Below are positions 27,901 through 36,560 of a stretch of DNA of 64,000 nucleotides, in pieces. Each line of letters opens with the position of its first letter. Position 1 is the first letter of the stretch. The notes under the pieces were generated by a model that saw only the letters and a list, made by a program, of their open reading frames with translations, ran no database searches and had not been told where the DNA came from. This stretch comes from Bacteroides acidifaciens. GTDB lineage: Bacteria; Bacteroidota; Bacteroidia; Bacteroidales; Bacteroidaceae. A program made the position numbers and the translations under genes. The stretch covers positions 124,001 to 188,000 of the forward strand of contig NZ_CAEUHO010000005.1 in NCBI RefSeq assembly GCF_903181435.1, in the 5' to 3' direction.

Positions 27901-28859
27901 CTTCCCGCCCATAAACATTCGTTGCTATCCTTATATAATACAGTGATAGAATTGACAGGAAGTGAATTCTCATCTCCGGCAATATGATAGAGGTTAGAGA
28001 ATTTTTCATTGCGTAGTTCCAGACGATTTATTCCTCCGCCATCAGTTGCTAACCATAGATATCCTTTCTTTTCTATTATATCCAATACATAATTGTTTGT
28101 TAATCCGGAGTTGTTGCTCGTATATTGTTTTATAAGCTTTCCTGTTTTCTCATAACAAAACAGGCCTTGTCCCCAAAAAGATAAATATATGTATCCGTTT
28201 GAAGCCAGACATGCTCCTTGCAAAATATTGTTTGGACAAGAGAAAAAACGCTTTAATTGCATATTTGGGTAATTCAATATATATATTCCATCCCTTCTAG
28301 TGACGATTAGCACCTCCTTTGGAGAAACTGCTATAATTCTTTGTACCCTATATTTGGTAATGTCACTGTCCGTAGCACCTTTGGGGTTGATGCATATTGC
28401 TTTAAAAGAGCGTTTTTGGTAATCATATTTGTATATTCGATTCTCACTTCCGAAAAGTACTCCTCCATTTATGCATAAGGAAGAATAGATGATATCATGA
28501 TTGAAGGGAATAAAATTCCCGTGTGTCTCATCATATCTAACCATACCTTGTCTGGTAGATATCCATATGTCATTAAGGGAATCTTGGGTTAAATGTATAA
28601 TGTGATTGCTTGGTAATGAGTATCTGTCGTTGGGGGAGCTTTTGAATATTTTCAGATTTTGTCCCGTATAAAAATTCAGACCATTTTTTGTTCCTATCCA
28701 TAATTTCCCTTTCTTATCTAAAAGTATGGATTGGACGGTAGATTGAGACAACCCCTCCGCTACAGAAATAGACGTAAACTGGTAATTTATGTCATGCCCT
28801 GATGTAGATAATATGCAAAGTAGTGTTAATATTGCGAATATACCAAATAGCCTGTACAT
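24936..28859 (-). CDS. Hybrid two-component system sensor/regulator (HTCS)
   Basis: This is a one-protein regulator of about 1307 residues. Its order is a signal sequence, a two-propeller periplasmic sensor with repeated D-x-x-G-x-L/I-W-I/V-G-T units (LDKKGKLWIGTKNGL and others), a Y_Y_Y beta domain, and one membrane segment at about residues 758-780. In the cytoplasm follow a histidine kinase with phospho-acceptor His810 in NHELRTP, ATP-lid motifs DEGSGI and GSGFGL, a receiver domain with Asp1104 in ISDVMMP, and a C-terminal AraC-type helix-turn-helix. The ATG at 28859 is preferred over one at 28904 because it starts the signal sequence. It is divergent from the SusC gene at 29178. HTCS proteins bind an oligosaccharide in the periplasm and activate the adjacent locus. 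Here that should be the GH16-containing locus. Confidence 0.95.
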   Translation of the reverse strand: MYRLFGIFAILTLLCILSTSGHDINYQFTSISVAEGLSQSTVQSILLDKKGKLWIGTKNGLNFYTGQNLKIFKSSPNDRYSLPSNHIIHLTQDSLNDIWISTRQGMVRYDETHGNFIPFNHDIIYSSLCINGGVLFGSENRIYKYDYQKRSFKAICINPKGATDSDITKYRVQRIIAVSPKEVLIVTRRDGIYILNYPNMQLKRFFSCPNNILQGACLASNGYIYLSFWGQGLFCYEKTGKLIKQYTSNNSGLTNNYVLDIIEKKGYLWLATDGGGINRLELRNEKFSNLYHIAGDENSLPVNSITVLYKDSNECLWAGSVRGGVFNIKESYIHTYKDCPLGYNNGLSEKSVTSFYEEANGKLWIGTDGGGINLYDPQTGNFKHFSSTYGDKVISIAPVSEKELMVSVYTKGLFLFEKNTGIYRPFVIINDSINFRQCFYGYLPRAHRVTENKIYIFSKDLWVYNINNKKFSPIKNDNNYQLQASVIAYCDKKISLAMNGNKVFRIINKNDSIDLLFQLDEKEVISAIDYDGINKIWVGTTTGMGYYDIKEKRYFKIRSQLFNDITALRYEPSSERIWICAQNQLFSYCIKENRFIQWNRSDGFYPNEIIFTYQQRAEKNSRYLYFGGIEGLVRINTDIPEPNEPDPEIALYSIELNGQPYTSGIDTPNIKVPWEHNALALRVYIKNKDIFQRVPFRYIIKGNVDKIIESYNPILDLSNLSTGKYRIEVACMTKDGNYTTPIFLTNVHITPPWYKTDWFIILCCISLIGGGIAGIFIFNIKKEARIQKRLKEYRQYLNEKRIDFLIHINHELRTPLTLIYAPLKRLMDKSEMQGLPQHLIPQLQLLFNQAQHMREIVDMVLDWSSLEADYNKLKIQKTQLNEWVTEVIKDYMNEAKEKEICIQLQIDPNIEEVWFDKQKCQTVVSNLLMNALKFSKANSNITVSTQRLENTVRISVIDEGSGIEDSDMANLFTKFHKGNHKERGSGFGLYYAKTIMEMHGGLIRAYNNTNKGATFYLELPFLNTNKKEESTHLQQKSSPLPSSIQDTHFDCTGKTVLIVEDEKELREYLINSLTEFCKKIYAADNAVSALEICQKKQPSIIISDVMMPQMDGFELCRQIKNDIQTSHIPIILLTARYDQTAITTGYKSGADAYIPKPFDLDSLKIVIGNILKNREKIHNQYISINQATSLQTLTNSKADEDFMTKINTIIHENLSDEEFSVQQLADVMTISRSSLYNKIKIITGLGVNDYINRLRIEKAISLLTNTNLNINEISSEVGFTYPRYFSSTFKQMKGMTPKQFREENRIK

Positions 28860-29177
28860 TTTTATATTTTCGTGTTGTTTAAAACAGATTTTTCTATTCA
28901 ACAACGTATATACATAAAATGTTTATTAATTATTCTGTTTTTGATAAAAAAATGCAGTATTGGATGATATATGACTTTTTTTAAATGCTTTCTGACTATG
29001 TTTAGTTTTATGAGCTCTTTCTTTGCGCTTGTAAATAATAACCCCTAATTTATTAAATATGATTTTCTTTATTCCTTTGTTTATACCTCCGTAATTTGTG
29101 ATGTTTTTGGAGTGGATATATGGTAGTTGAACGCCTCTTGTTGATAGGCGTTTTAAACATGAAAAACATAAAAGAGT
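28860..29177. other. Divergent regulatory region of the second glycan locus
   Basis: This 318-base AT-rich gap between the sensor gene (-) and SusC (+) must hold both promoters and the HTCS binding site. No perfect TAnnTTTG element is present on either strand; TATGTTTA near 29017 and TTTCTTTG near 29018-29025 are near matches. A leader hairpin lies at 29130-29152. Confidence 0.5.
29130..29152 (+). promoter_or_regulatory. Terminator-like hairpin in the SusC leader
   Basis: AACGCCT (29130-29136) pairs with AGGCGTT (29146-29152) around a 9-base loop and is followed by TT then AAACATG, 25 bases before the SusC start. It is a short stem. It may act in attenuation, mRNA stability or as an RNA target, but no alternative structure was traced. 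Confidence 0.4.
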
Positions 29178-32100
29178 ATGAAAAAGAGTTTTATTTTATT
29201 TGTTTGTCTTCTGTGTTCGATTGTAGTTGTGGCACAGCAGAAAAGTATTACGGGCATAATAACGGATACTGCGGGTGAGGCGGTCATTGGTGCCAGTGTT
29301 GTGGAAGTTGGAACAACAAATGGCACTGTTTCTGACGTTGATGGTAATTTTACACTCTCGGTTTCTGATAATGCCAGTATACAGGTTTCATTCATAGGTT
29401 TTTCCTCCCAGACTTTGAGTGTGCAAGGAAAAATGAATTTTAAGATAATCTTAAAAGAAGACAGTGAGCTTTTGCAGGAAGTTGTTGTAACCGGTTATGG
29501 CGGAAAAGTTTCACGGGCAAAACTGACGAATTCTATATCGACTGTCAGTCCCCAGATATTAGAGAAGGGTATATATACAAATCCCTCTCAGGCACTGTCG
29601 GGTTCTGTTCCCGGTTTAAAGGTTTCTCTCACTTCGGGAAATCCTACTTCATCTCCTAAAGTTATATTACGTGGTGGAACGGAATTTGATGGTTCGGGAG
29701 GTCCCCTGGTGATAGTGGACGGACAGCTTCGTGATAATTTTGATGATATCAATCCTCAGGATATTGCATCTATGGATGTTCTGAAGGACGCCGGGGCTAC
29801 GGCCATATACGGTGCCCGTGCAAGTAATGGTGTAATTTTAATTACAACAAAATCTGGCCAGACAGGACATCGGGAAATTAATTTCAGAGCAAATATAGGT
29901 CTCGGTTATGTTAATAATCCCTATGACTTTTTGGGCGCGGAAGATTATATTACAGTCCTTCGTACAGCCTATAAAAATACCCCGTGGGCAGCTACGGCAA
30001 ATCTTACAGGTTCTACCGCCTTTGGCACGGGGAATAAGCTCGGTGCGAATATGGTGTGGAATATTATGGGGAAAACGGATGAAAATTCCTATCTTTTGAA
30101 TATGGGCTGGCGAGAAATGCTGGACCCTTTGGACCCTTCTAAAACAATCATTTATAAAGAGACAAAACCGGAGGAGTATAATCTTCGTAATCCGGTAGTG
30201 ACACAGGATTATACGGTTAGTATGTCGGGGGGGAATGATAAAGGAACTTATTATGCAAGTTTGGGTTATAACGACTCCCCCGGAGCTCCTATCACTACCG
30301 AATATAAACGTTATAATTTCACATTCAACGGTTCGTACAAAATTGCAGATTGGTTGAAAACGAATTCCAATGCGACTTTCAGTCGGGCTAATTATGTATG
30401 GTTAAACAACGACTGGGGGAAGGAAAGTGATTATTTTGGTCGGGTGATGAGCACTCCTCCTACTGTCCGTTTTGAAGACGAGGACGGTAATCCGACATTG
30501 GGCCCTAGTTCTGGAGACGGTAATCAGAATTATGTTGCAAAGAGTTACGATCAGGATAATGAACGGACAAAGTTTACTCTTATACAGTCATTAGAAGCTA
30601 ATTTATTCAAGGGATTAGTCTTGAGGGCTTCTGCCAGTTGGTATTATTTTCATACTGTAGAAGAAAGTATGCGCAAGGACTATGAGACGGTTCCGGGGCA
30701 ATGGAATCGAACCCGTTCAACTAGTGCAAGCTATTCTCGTCAGTTCTCTCAGACCTATAATGCTGTTCTAGATTATACGACTGTATTTTCTGCTGTTCAT
30801 AATTTGAATATTATGTTTGGTAGTGAATTTTATGATCAGTATAATAACGGTTTCTCTGCATCCGGCTCTGGTGCTGCTACCGATGATTTTAAGGATTTAG
30901 GTCTGACCGATGCAGGTGAGGGTAAACGTCAGATAGATTCGAATCATAGTCGTTACCGTATTCTTTCTTATTTTGGACGCTTGAACTACGACTATGAGGG
31001 TAAATATTTGTTCTCCGGGGTATTTCGTTATGACGGTTATTCTTCTTTGCTGGGTAAGAATCGGTGGGGATTTTTTCCGGGAGTTTCCGGTGGCTGGGTT
31101 TTTACGAAAGAGGATTTTGTCAAGGAATCACTTCCTTTCCTCTATTATGGAAAGCTGAGGGCTAGTTACGGTTTGAACGGTAATGCCAGCGGAATCGGTC
31201 CATATACTCTTCAAGGTTCATATAATTCTAATAAATATCATGGCAACAATGGTTTTCTGATAGGTACTTTGCCTAATCCTTCTTTGCGTTGGGAAAAAAC
31301 TGCTAGTTTTGATATAGGCTTGAATGTAGGACTCTTGGGAGGACGCTTGAATTTGGATATCGATTACTACAATCGTCTGACATCAGACAAGTATGCAGAC
31401 TTCACCCTGCCTTCGACCACGGGATTCTCTTCTGTTAAGAACAATAATGGAAAATTGCGTAATAGCGGAATCGAATTACAACTCTCAGGTAAGGTGTTGG
31501 ATGCCAGTGATTTTACTTGGGATGCATCTTTTAATATAACTTATAATAAGAATAAGATTATAGCCCTTCCTGATAATGGGCAGATACGAAACAGACAGAA
31601 TGGACAGCAAGTGTATACCGGCCGGAAGGTTGTAAATCCGGGTACAGGTAAGTTGGAAGATGAGAAGGTGTATGTCGGAGGTTTTCAGGAGGGAATGGAG
31701 TATGGGATACTTGTCGGTTACCAGGCCGAGGGTATTTACAGAAGTGTTGATGATATTCCGGGAAATTTGGTTGTGACCTCGGGGAATGCTCAAGGTAAAT
31801 ATCAATATGGCCCTGAAGCTTGGAATAAACTTTCTGATAATGAGCGGGCAAAAGGCATAGCGTTAAAACCTGGAGATGTGAAATGGAAGGATGTAAATGG
31901 AGATGGGGTGATTGACCAGTATGATCAGGTTGTAATAGGAAATACTACTCCTCGTTGGTATGGTGGTTTTAATACCACAATGTCTTGGAAGGGACTTAGT
32001 TTGTATGCCCGTTTTGACTTTGCGCTTGGTTATTGGGTTTATGATGATAAGACTCCTTGGTTTTTAGGATGTATGCAGGGGACTTACAATACGACAAAGG

Positions 32101-32423
32101 ATGTTTTTAATACATGGAGTGAAAGCAATCCAAACGCAAAATATCCCCGTTACGTATTTGCTGATCAGGTGGGAGCTGCCAATTACTATCGTACCTCAAC
32201 TCTATTTGCTTCTAAGGGTAACTATTTAGGCATTAGAGAATTGTCTTTGTCATATACTCTTCCTCAAGAATTGTCTAAAAAACTGTATATGCAGAAACTG
32301 CAATTTTCAATAACGGGACAGAATTTGGGCTATTTAACTTCTGCCAGGACGGTAAGCCCGGAGATTTCGTCAGGATATCCCTTGCCACGTACCGTTATAT
32401 TTGGCGTTAATGTTACATTTTAA
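29178..32423 (+). CDS. SusC-like TonB-dependent transporter
   Basis: This is a complete SusC-family transporter of 1081 residues. The signal peptide ends in VVVAQ. A carboxypeptidase-regulatory-like domain (about residues 23-105) follows, then the TonB box and plug (EVVVTGYGG onward, with LRGGTEFDGSGGPLVIVDGQ and ATAIYGARASNGVILITTK), and a barrel ending in VIFGVNVTF. There is no STN domain, which fits control by the neighbouring hybrid two-component system instead of an ECF sigma/anti-sigma pair. It starts 318 bases from the divergent sensor gene and is followed by its SusD partner after 14 bases. It should import oligosaccharides released by the two GH16 enzymes encoded downstream. Confidence 0.95.
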   Translation: MKKSFILFVCLLCSIVVVAQQKSITGIITDTAGEAVIGASVVEVGTTNGTVSDVDGNFTLSVSDNASIQVSFIGFSSQTLSVQGKMNFKIILKEDSELLQEVVVTGYGGKVSRAKLTNSISTVSPQILEKGIYTNPSQALSGSVPGLKVSLTSGNPTSSPKVILRGGTEFDGSGGPLVIVDGQLRDNFDDINPQDIASMDVLKDAGATAIYGARASNGVILITTKSGQTGHREINFRANIGLGYVNNPYDFLGAEDYITVLRTAYKNTPWAATANLTGSTAFGTGNKLGANMVWNIMGKTDENSYLLNMGWREMLDPLDPSKTIIYKETKPEEYNLRNPVVTQDYTVSMSGGNDKGTYYASLGYNDSPGAPITTEYKRYNFTFNGSYKIADWLKTNSNATFSRANYVWLNNDWGKESDYFGRVMSTPPTVRFEDEDGNPTLGPSSGDGNQNYVAKSYDQDNERTKFTLIQSLEANLFKGLVLRASASWYYFHTVEESMRKDYETVPGQWNRTRSTSASYSRQFSQTYNAVLDYTTVFSAVHNLNIMFGSEFYDQYNNGFSASGSGAATDDFKDLGLTDAGEGKRQIDSNHSRYRILSYFGRLNYDYEGKYLFSGVFRYDGYSSLLGKNRWGFFPGVSGGWVFTKEDFVKESLPFLYYGKLRASYGLNGNASGIGPYTLQGSYNSNKYHGNNGFLIGTLPNPSLRWEKTASFDIGLNVGLLGGRLNLDIDYYNRLTSDKYADFTLPSTTGFSSVKNNNGKLRNSGIELQLSGKVLDASDFTWDASFNITYNKNKIIALPDNGQIRNRQNGQQVYTGRKVVNPGTGKLEDEKVYVGGFQEGMEYGILVGYQAEGIYRSVDDIPGNLVVTSGNAQGKYQYGPEAWNKLSDNERAKGIALKPGDVKWKDVNGDGVIDQYDQVVIGNTTPRWYGGFNTTMSWKGLSLYARFDFALGYWVYDDKTPWFLGCMQGTYNTTKDVFNTWSESNPNAKYPRYVFADQVGAANYYRTSTLFASKGNYLGIRELSLSYTLPQELSKKLYMQKLQFSITGQNLGYLTSARTVSPEISSGYPLPRTVIFGVNVTF

Positions 32424-32437
32424 TAATTCGAAGTGAG

Positions 32438-34042
32438 ATGAGAAATTTAAAGTTTATACATATTATGATGTTGAACATAGCTGCTATAGTGGCTACATCA
32501 TGTGGGGATATGCTGGATCTCGCCCCGTTAGATAATTATGGAAGCACCAGCTATTGGAAAACAGAATCCCAAGTCAGTGCATATATTGACGGTCTTCATA
32601 AACAATTGCGAGATATGGCGGAACAGCATATTATCACTTTTGGTGAATTAAGGGGCGGACATTATAAGGATGGCGCAAGTGCAGATGGTCTGTCTATCTC
32701 TAGTGGGGAAATCCGTTTACAAAATCTGTCTAAGGAGACTCCCGGAGTTACCAAGTTTGGAAATATTTATGGCTGTATAACCAATATCAATCTTTTTATA
32801 GCTCGTGTAACTGATGCTAATTTCATTCCGGAAGCTAAAAAGAATTATTATCTTGGACAGGCGTATGGTCTTCGTGCCTTTTACTATTTTGATCTTTATA
32901 GAGTCTATGGTGGGGTACCAATTCGTCTTGGCGTGGAAGTTATTGATGGAGTGCTTGATCCGAATAAACTTACTTTGGGGAGAGCTAAACCAAGTGAAGT
33001 TATGTCACAGATTAAAAAGGATTTGGAAACCTCCCTACAATATTTTGGAGAGAATTCTGATTTTAATTCATATGGACATGGTGCCAAGGTGTATTGGTCA
33101 AAGGCGGCCACAGAATGTTTGGCAGGAGAGGTATATTTATGGAATTCCAAAGTAACTATCGGTGATAATAAAGCCACCGAATCGGATTTGTCAAAGGCCA
33201 AGAAGTTCTTGAAAGATGTAGAGGGTAACTATGGACTTCAATTGCAACAAGATTTTAAACGTATATTCAGTGCTGATAACAAAGGTAATAGTGAGGTGAT
33301 AATGGCTGTGTCTTATATGGAGGGTGAAGCAGAAAACTCTCTTTCTCGTGGATATACCTATTCTCTTATTTCCGGAACGACTAACAAAGATAGTTTTAGA
33401 GAAGATGGAACGCCATGGGATGATGCGCTTGATATACAGAATAATGGTCAACAGAAATATGAGTATAAACTTTCGCTTTATAATAGTTTTGAAAAAGGTG
33501 ATACTCGTTGTGACGCCACATTTATGCCTTCATATCGGAAAAAGGAAAGTGGAGAATTGTATGTATATGGCACTCATGTATGTAAAAATTTGGGCTCTCT
33601 CAATGCTCAGGGAAATAGAGTTTATGATGGTGATCTTATTCTTTACCGCTTATCCTGGGTATATCTAGCATTAGCCGAGATCGCTAATATGGAGAGTGAT
33701 AATGCAAATGTTGAGAAATATATAAATTTAGTCAGAAATAGGGCGTATAAGTCTGAGGCAGGTTCACATATATATAAGGCATCTGATTTTCTAACTAATG
33801 AATTAGCTATTTTACATGAAAAGGATAAGGAGTTTGTACAGGAAGGACAACGTTGGTGGGATTTGTGCCGTATGAAGAATGCAAAGGACGGTATTCCATT
33901 AGTGTTCTGTATAGAAGGTGATATTGATAATAAAGTTGCTATTCTTGATCAGAAGACTGAGGCATATAAAGTTTTATGGCCGTTGGATCAGAATATACTT
34001 GATAATGATTCGGCATTGAAACAGACTCCTGGTTATGAATAG
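32438..34042 (+). CDS. SusD-like surface glycan-binding lipoprotein
   Basis: This SusD/RagB-family protein has 534 residues and a lipoprotein signal with Cys22 in VATSCGDMLDLAP. Typical SusD features follow: AYGLRAFYYFDLYRVYGGVPI, AGEVYLWNSK, and near the end YRLSWVYLALAEIANM, NLVRNRAY and EGQRWWDLCRMKNA. It pairs with the SusC 14 bases upstream. The following gap of 120 bases is AT-rich and leads to the first GH16 gene. It should bind the beta-glucan at the surface. Confidence 0.95.
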   Translation: MRNLKFIHIMMLNIAAIVATSCGDMLDLAPLDNYGSTSYWKTESQVSAYIDGLHKQLRDMAEQHIITFGELRGGHYKDGASADGLSISSGEIRLQNLSKETPGVTKFGNIYGCITNINLFIARVTDANFIPEAKKNYYLGQAYGLRAFYYFDLYRVYGGVPIRLGVEVIDGVLDPNKLTLGRAKPSEVMSQIKKDLETSLQYFGENSDFNSYGHGAKVYWSKAATECLAGEVYLWNSKVTIGDNKATESDLSKAKKFLKDVEGNYGLQLQQDFKRIFSADNKGNSEVIMAVSYMEGEAENSLSRGYTYSLISGTTNKDSFREDGTPWDDALDIQNNGQQKYEYKLSLYNSFEKGDTRCDATFMPSYRKKESGELYVYGTHVCKNLGSLNAQGNRVYDGDLILYRLSWVYLALAEIANMESDNANVEKYINLVRNRAYKSEAGSHIYKASDFLTNELAILHEKDKEFVQEGQRWWDLCRMKNAKDGIPLVFCIEGDIDNKVAILDQKTEAYKVLWPLDQNILDNDSALKQTPGYE

Positions 34043-34162
34043 AAGAAGATATGACGAGAATATGTCCGGTTGGAAGGGAGGAGTTTCGTATTCCGGCTAG
34101 ATATACTTTTATATCTGTTTATGGTAATATAAAGATAATATAAAATAATACGAAGTTGAGTT

Positions 34163-34987
34163 ATGAAAAAAAGTATAATACCTTTATTAGCAGTTTTATT
34201 TTTCGGATGTTCAAACGACTTTTCTGACAGTTCCATTGATGTGCTGCGACCAGAGAAAGAAGATTCCGTTGAAAGAGTGGATAAATCGTGGGTTCTGATT
34301 TTTTCAGATGAATTTAATATTGATGGGGCCGTTGATTCCAAGAAGTGGAATTATACTCCCAGGGGAAATGTTGCTCATTCCTATTATTATAAGCCGAATG
34401 ATACATCCGTTGCTTGGTGTGAAGATGGCTTGTTGAATCTCAAGTTTATGAAGGATGAAACAGATCCCCGCGGATATAAATCTGGAAGTATACGCACTGA
34501 TAATGGAAAGTTTGATTTTACTTATGGTAAAGTAGAGATTAAAGCTAAGTTTTCATCAGGGAATGGTTCGTGGCCGGCTATATGGATGATGCCTGCCAAT
34601 TCGGAACATGGAGGATGGCCTGCAAGTGGTGAAATAGATATAATGGAGCATATAAAAGATTTAGATGTTGCTGTACAATCGGTACATACTACTGGTACGG
34701 AGCAAAAGACATATCCTTTTGGTCATTCAGGGTCTAAATTCAAGCAGGGTGAATGGAATATATGGGGAATAGAATGGAACGATAAGAAAATTGATTTTAC
34801 GGTAAATGGAGAAGTTTGCGCAACCTATTATAACAAAGGTTTGGGCGCAGTACAATGGCCCTTTGATATTCCTTTCTTCTTGATATTGAATGTTGCAGGT
34901 GGAAAGGGGATGGCTGGTCCTATAAATGAGAAACATTTGCCTTTTATCATGCAAGTGGATTATGTGCGGGTATATCAGTGGAAATAG
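34163..34987 (+). CDS. Glycoside hydrolase family 16 endo-beta-glucanase, lipoprotein
   Basis: This 274-residue lipoprotein (Cys in LFFGCSND) has a single GH16 domain. The catalytic signature ExDxxE is intact as GEIDIMEH: Glu157 nucleophile, Asp159, Glu162 acid/base. It is preceded by the SWPAIWMMP strand that lines the cleft. GEIDIMEH is the form typical of laminarinase and mixed-linkage beta-glucanases of this family, so beta-1,3- or beta-1,3/1,4-glucan is the most likely target. Porphyranases and carrageenases of the same family are less likely but cannot be excluded by motif. The lipid anchor places it at the cell surface, where it would make the oligosaccharides taken up by the SusC/SusD pair encoded just upstream. 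Confidence 0.9.
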   Translation: MKKSIIPLLAVLFFGCSNDFSDSSIDVLRPEKEDSVERVDKSWVLIFSDEFNIDGAVDSKKWNYTPRGNVAHSYYYKPNDTSVAWCEDGLLNLKFMKDETDPRGYKSGSIRTDNGKFDFTYGKVEIKAKFSSGNGSWPAIWMMPANSEHGGWPASGEIDIMEHIKDLDVAVQSVHTTGTEQKTYPFGHSGSKFKQGEWNIWGIEWNDKKIDFTVNGEVCATYYNKGLGAVQWPFDIPFFLILNVAGGKGMAGPINEKHLPFIMQVDYVRVYQWK

Positions 34988-35082
34988 TTTTTTGTAAATA
35001 GATTTATAGGGTCCTGAATGTACTCTATGATTTAGAATAATATTTATGGTGTAAAAGTTTGTTTTTGAGGTGATAGTGCCTG

Positions 35083-35128
35083 TCGAAGGGAGTTGTCAGC
35101 ACTCTTGTGGTGACAACTCTTCTTTCGA
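35083..35128 (+). promoter_or_regulatory. Long hairpin between the two GH16 genes
   Basis: GAGTTGTCA (35090-35098) pairs with TGACAACTC (35111-35119). An outer TCGAA/TTCGA pair (35083-35087, 35124-35128) extends the stem across small internal loops. No U-run follows directly, so it may protect or process the mRNA and not end it. The flanking gap is 200 bases. Confidence 0.5.
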
Positions 35129-35187
35129 TGAGGTAATATTGTTTTTGAAGAAAGAATGGGTTTTTAATCTTTTTAATTTATAATCAT

Positions 35188-36030
35188 ATGAGATCAATTT
35201 TGTGCTATTTATTATTTGCTATAGGTGGGACTGTTACTTATGTATGCGCAGAAGAAAAGGAGCAAATCGGAGTGGATACACTTGAAAACATTTTGTTTGT
35301 TGATGATTTTGATGCGAAATGTGTTGTGCCCGATACAGCAATCTGGAAACTTTGTACGTATGGCAACAACGCCTGGTCACAGTATTTCAGGGGTGTGGAT
35401 GGCTACGAAAATGTAAAGGTGGAGGATGGCTATTTGAAGTTGCGGGCCTGGAAGGACAACGGGATTTATAAAAATGGCGGGGTGTTTTCCAAAATAGGTT
35501 TTCCCTGTGGTACACGTTTGGAAGTTAAGGCCAGATTAACGAAATTGGTCCGTGGAGGTTTTCCTGCTATCTGGCAAATGCCTATAGGAGCGCCGAAATG
35601 GCCCAGAGGGGGAGAAATAGATCTTATGGAATGGGTACAAGGGAGTCCTAAGCAGATCTTTCAAACGGTACATACTTTTTATATAAATGGTGAAAATGGT
35701 TCTGCAGGAGTAACGAACAAGGAGCCTGATAAGAATTTTGATGTAACTAAAGATCATGTATATGCAGTGCAGCGGACTGAAAAGGAATTAATATTTTATG
35801 TCGACGGCAAAGAGACTTGGAAATATGAGAACCAACATTTGGATAAGGAGAAACTACAGTATCCATTTTGTGAATATCCCTTCAATATAATTCTAAATTT
35901 TTCATTGGGAGGTGAATTGAATGGCATGATGACATGGCCGGGAGAAATCCATGATGAAGATTTGCCGGGAGAAATGTGGGTTGACTGGGTGCGTGTTGTG
36001 TTGTTGGATAATAATAAAATCAATGAATGA
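35188..36030 (+). CDS. Second glycoside hydrolase family 16 enzyme
   Basis: This 280-residue protein has a signal peptide ending about TYVCA with no convincing lipid Cys, so it is probably periplasmic or secreted. The GH16 active site reads GEIDLMEW: Glu143 nucleophile, Asp145, Glu148 acid/base, preceded by GFPAIWQMP. It differs clearly from the upstream GH16 in loops and in the residue after the last Glu (Trp here, His there), so the pair are not recent duplicates and probably cut different linkages or act in different compartments. It is the last gene of this locus. No terminator with a U-tract is seen directly after it. Confidence 0.88.
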   Translation: MRSILCYLLFAIGGTVTYVCAEEKEQIGVDTLENILFVDDFDAKCVVPDTAIWKLCTYGNNAWSQYFRGVDGYENVKVEDGYLKLRAWKDNGIYKNGGVFSKIGFPCGTRLEVKARLTKLVRGGFPAIWQMPIGAPKWPRGGEIDLMEWVQGSPKQIFQTVHTFYINGENGSAGVTNKEPDKNFDVTKDHVYAVQRTEKELIFYVDGKETWKYENQHLDKEKLQYPFCEYPFNIILNFSLGGELNGMMTWPGEIHDEDLPGEMWVDWVRVVLLDNNKINE

Positions 36031-36560
36031 ATATCACTTCTGGAAAACATGTTTCTAAGAAGGAGGGGGATATGCTGAAATAGGTTCTTTATGTTATATA
36101 ATTATTTTTCCCGCTTGAATTATAGCCAAAACTATGAATCTCCAAATGATGAAGCCTCTATATAAATGATAGTTGTCTGATGTATAAAATATAATGTCGT
36201 TTATTTATAACGGATTGAGATAGGAATTGCCTTCTTTTGTAAAATGTTATACAACGTTTATTCTGGTGTGAGATAGCTGATTACAATTAGTTCACTTTGC
36301 CGGATTAGTGTTTGTTGAATATTGGAAAACAACAGAAAAATATGACTTTACGTAGAGGACCGTAGAATCGTGGTCGTGGGTACGTTCCATTACTGCAGCT
36401 GAGAAAGACGTACATAAACATAGATACTCACAATGGGTTATTTTATTTTGTATTGTAAATGAAAGTAGTAGTTAGTCAACTATATAGTTAAGGGTAGAAT
36501 GTTGGGAATGATATATATTTCAGCCCCCAGTTCTGCTAATAATAAATTTAAATAAGAATT
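36031..36560. other. Long AT-rich intergenic region without a gene
   Basis: I find no credible coding region in these 530 bases. They contain a perfect 12-bp palindrome AACTATATAGTT at 36478-36489, 72 bases before the OmpA-family gene, which could be an operator. A GGACC/GGTC-type small stem lies near 36357-36381. Confidence 0.5.

Noticed and set aside
28860..28904. Longer start for the hybrid sensor
   Set aside because: It adds 15 polar residues before the signal sequence.
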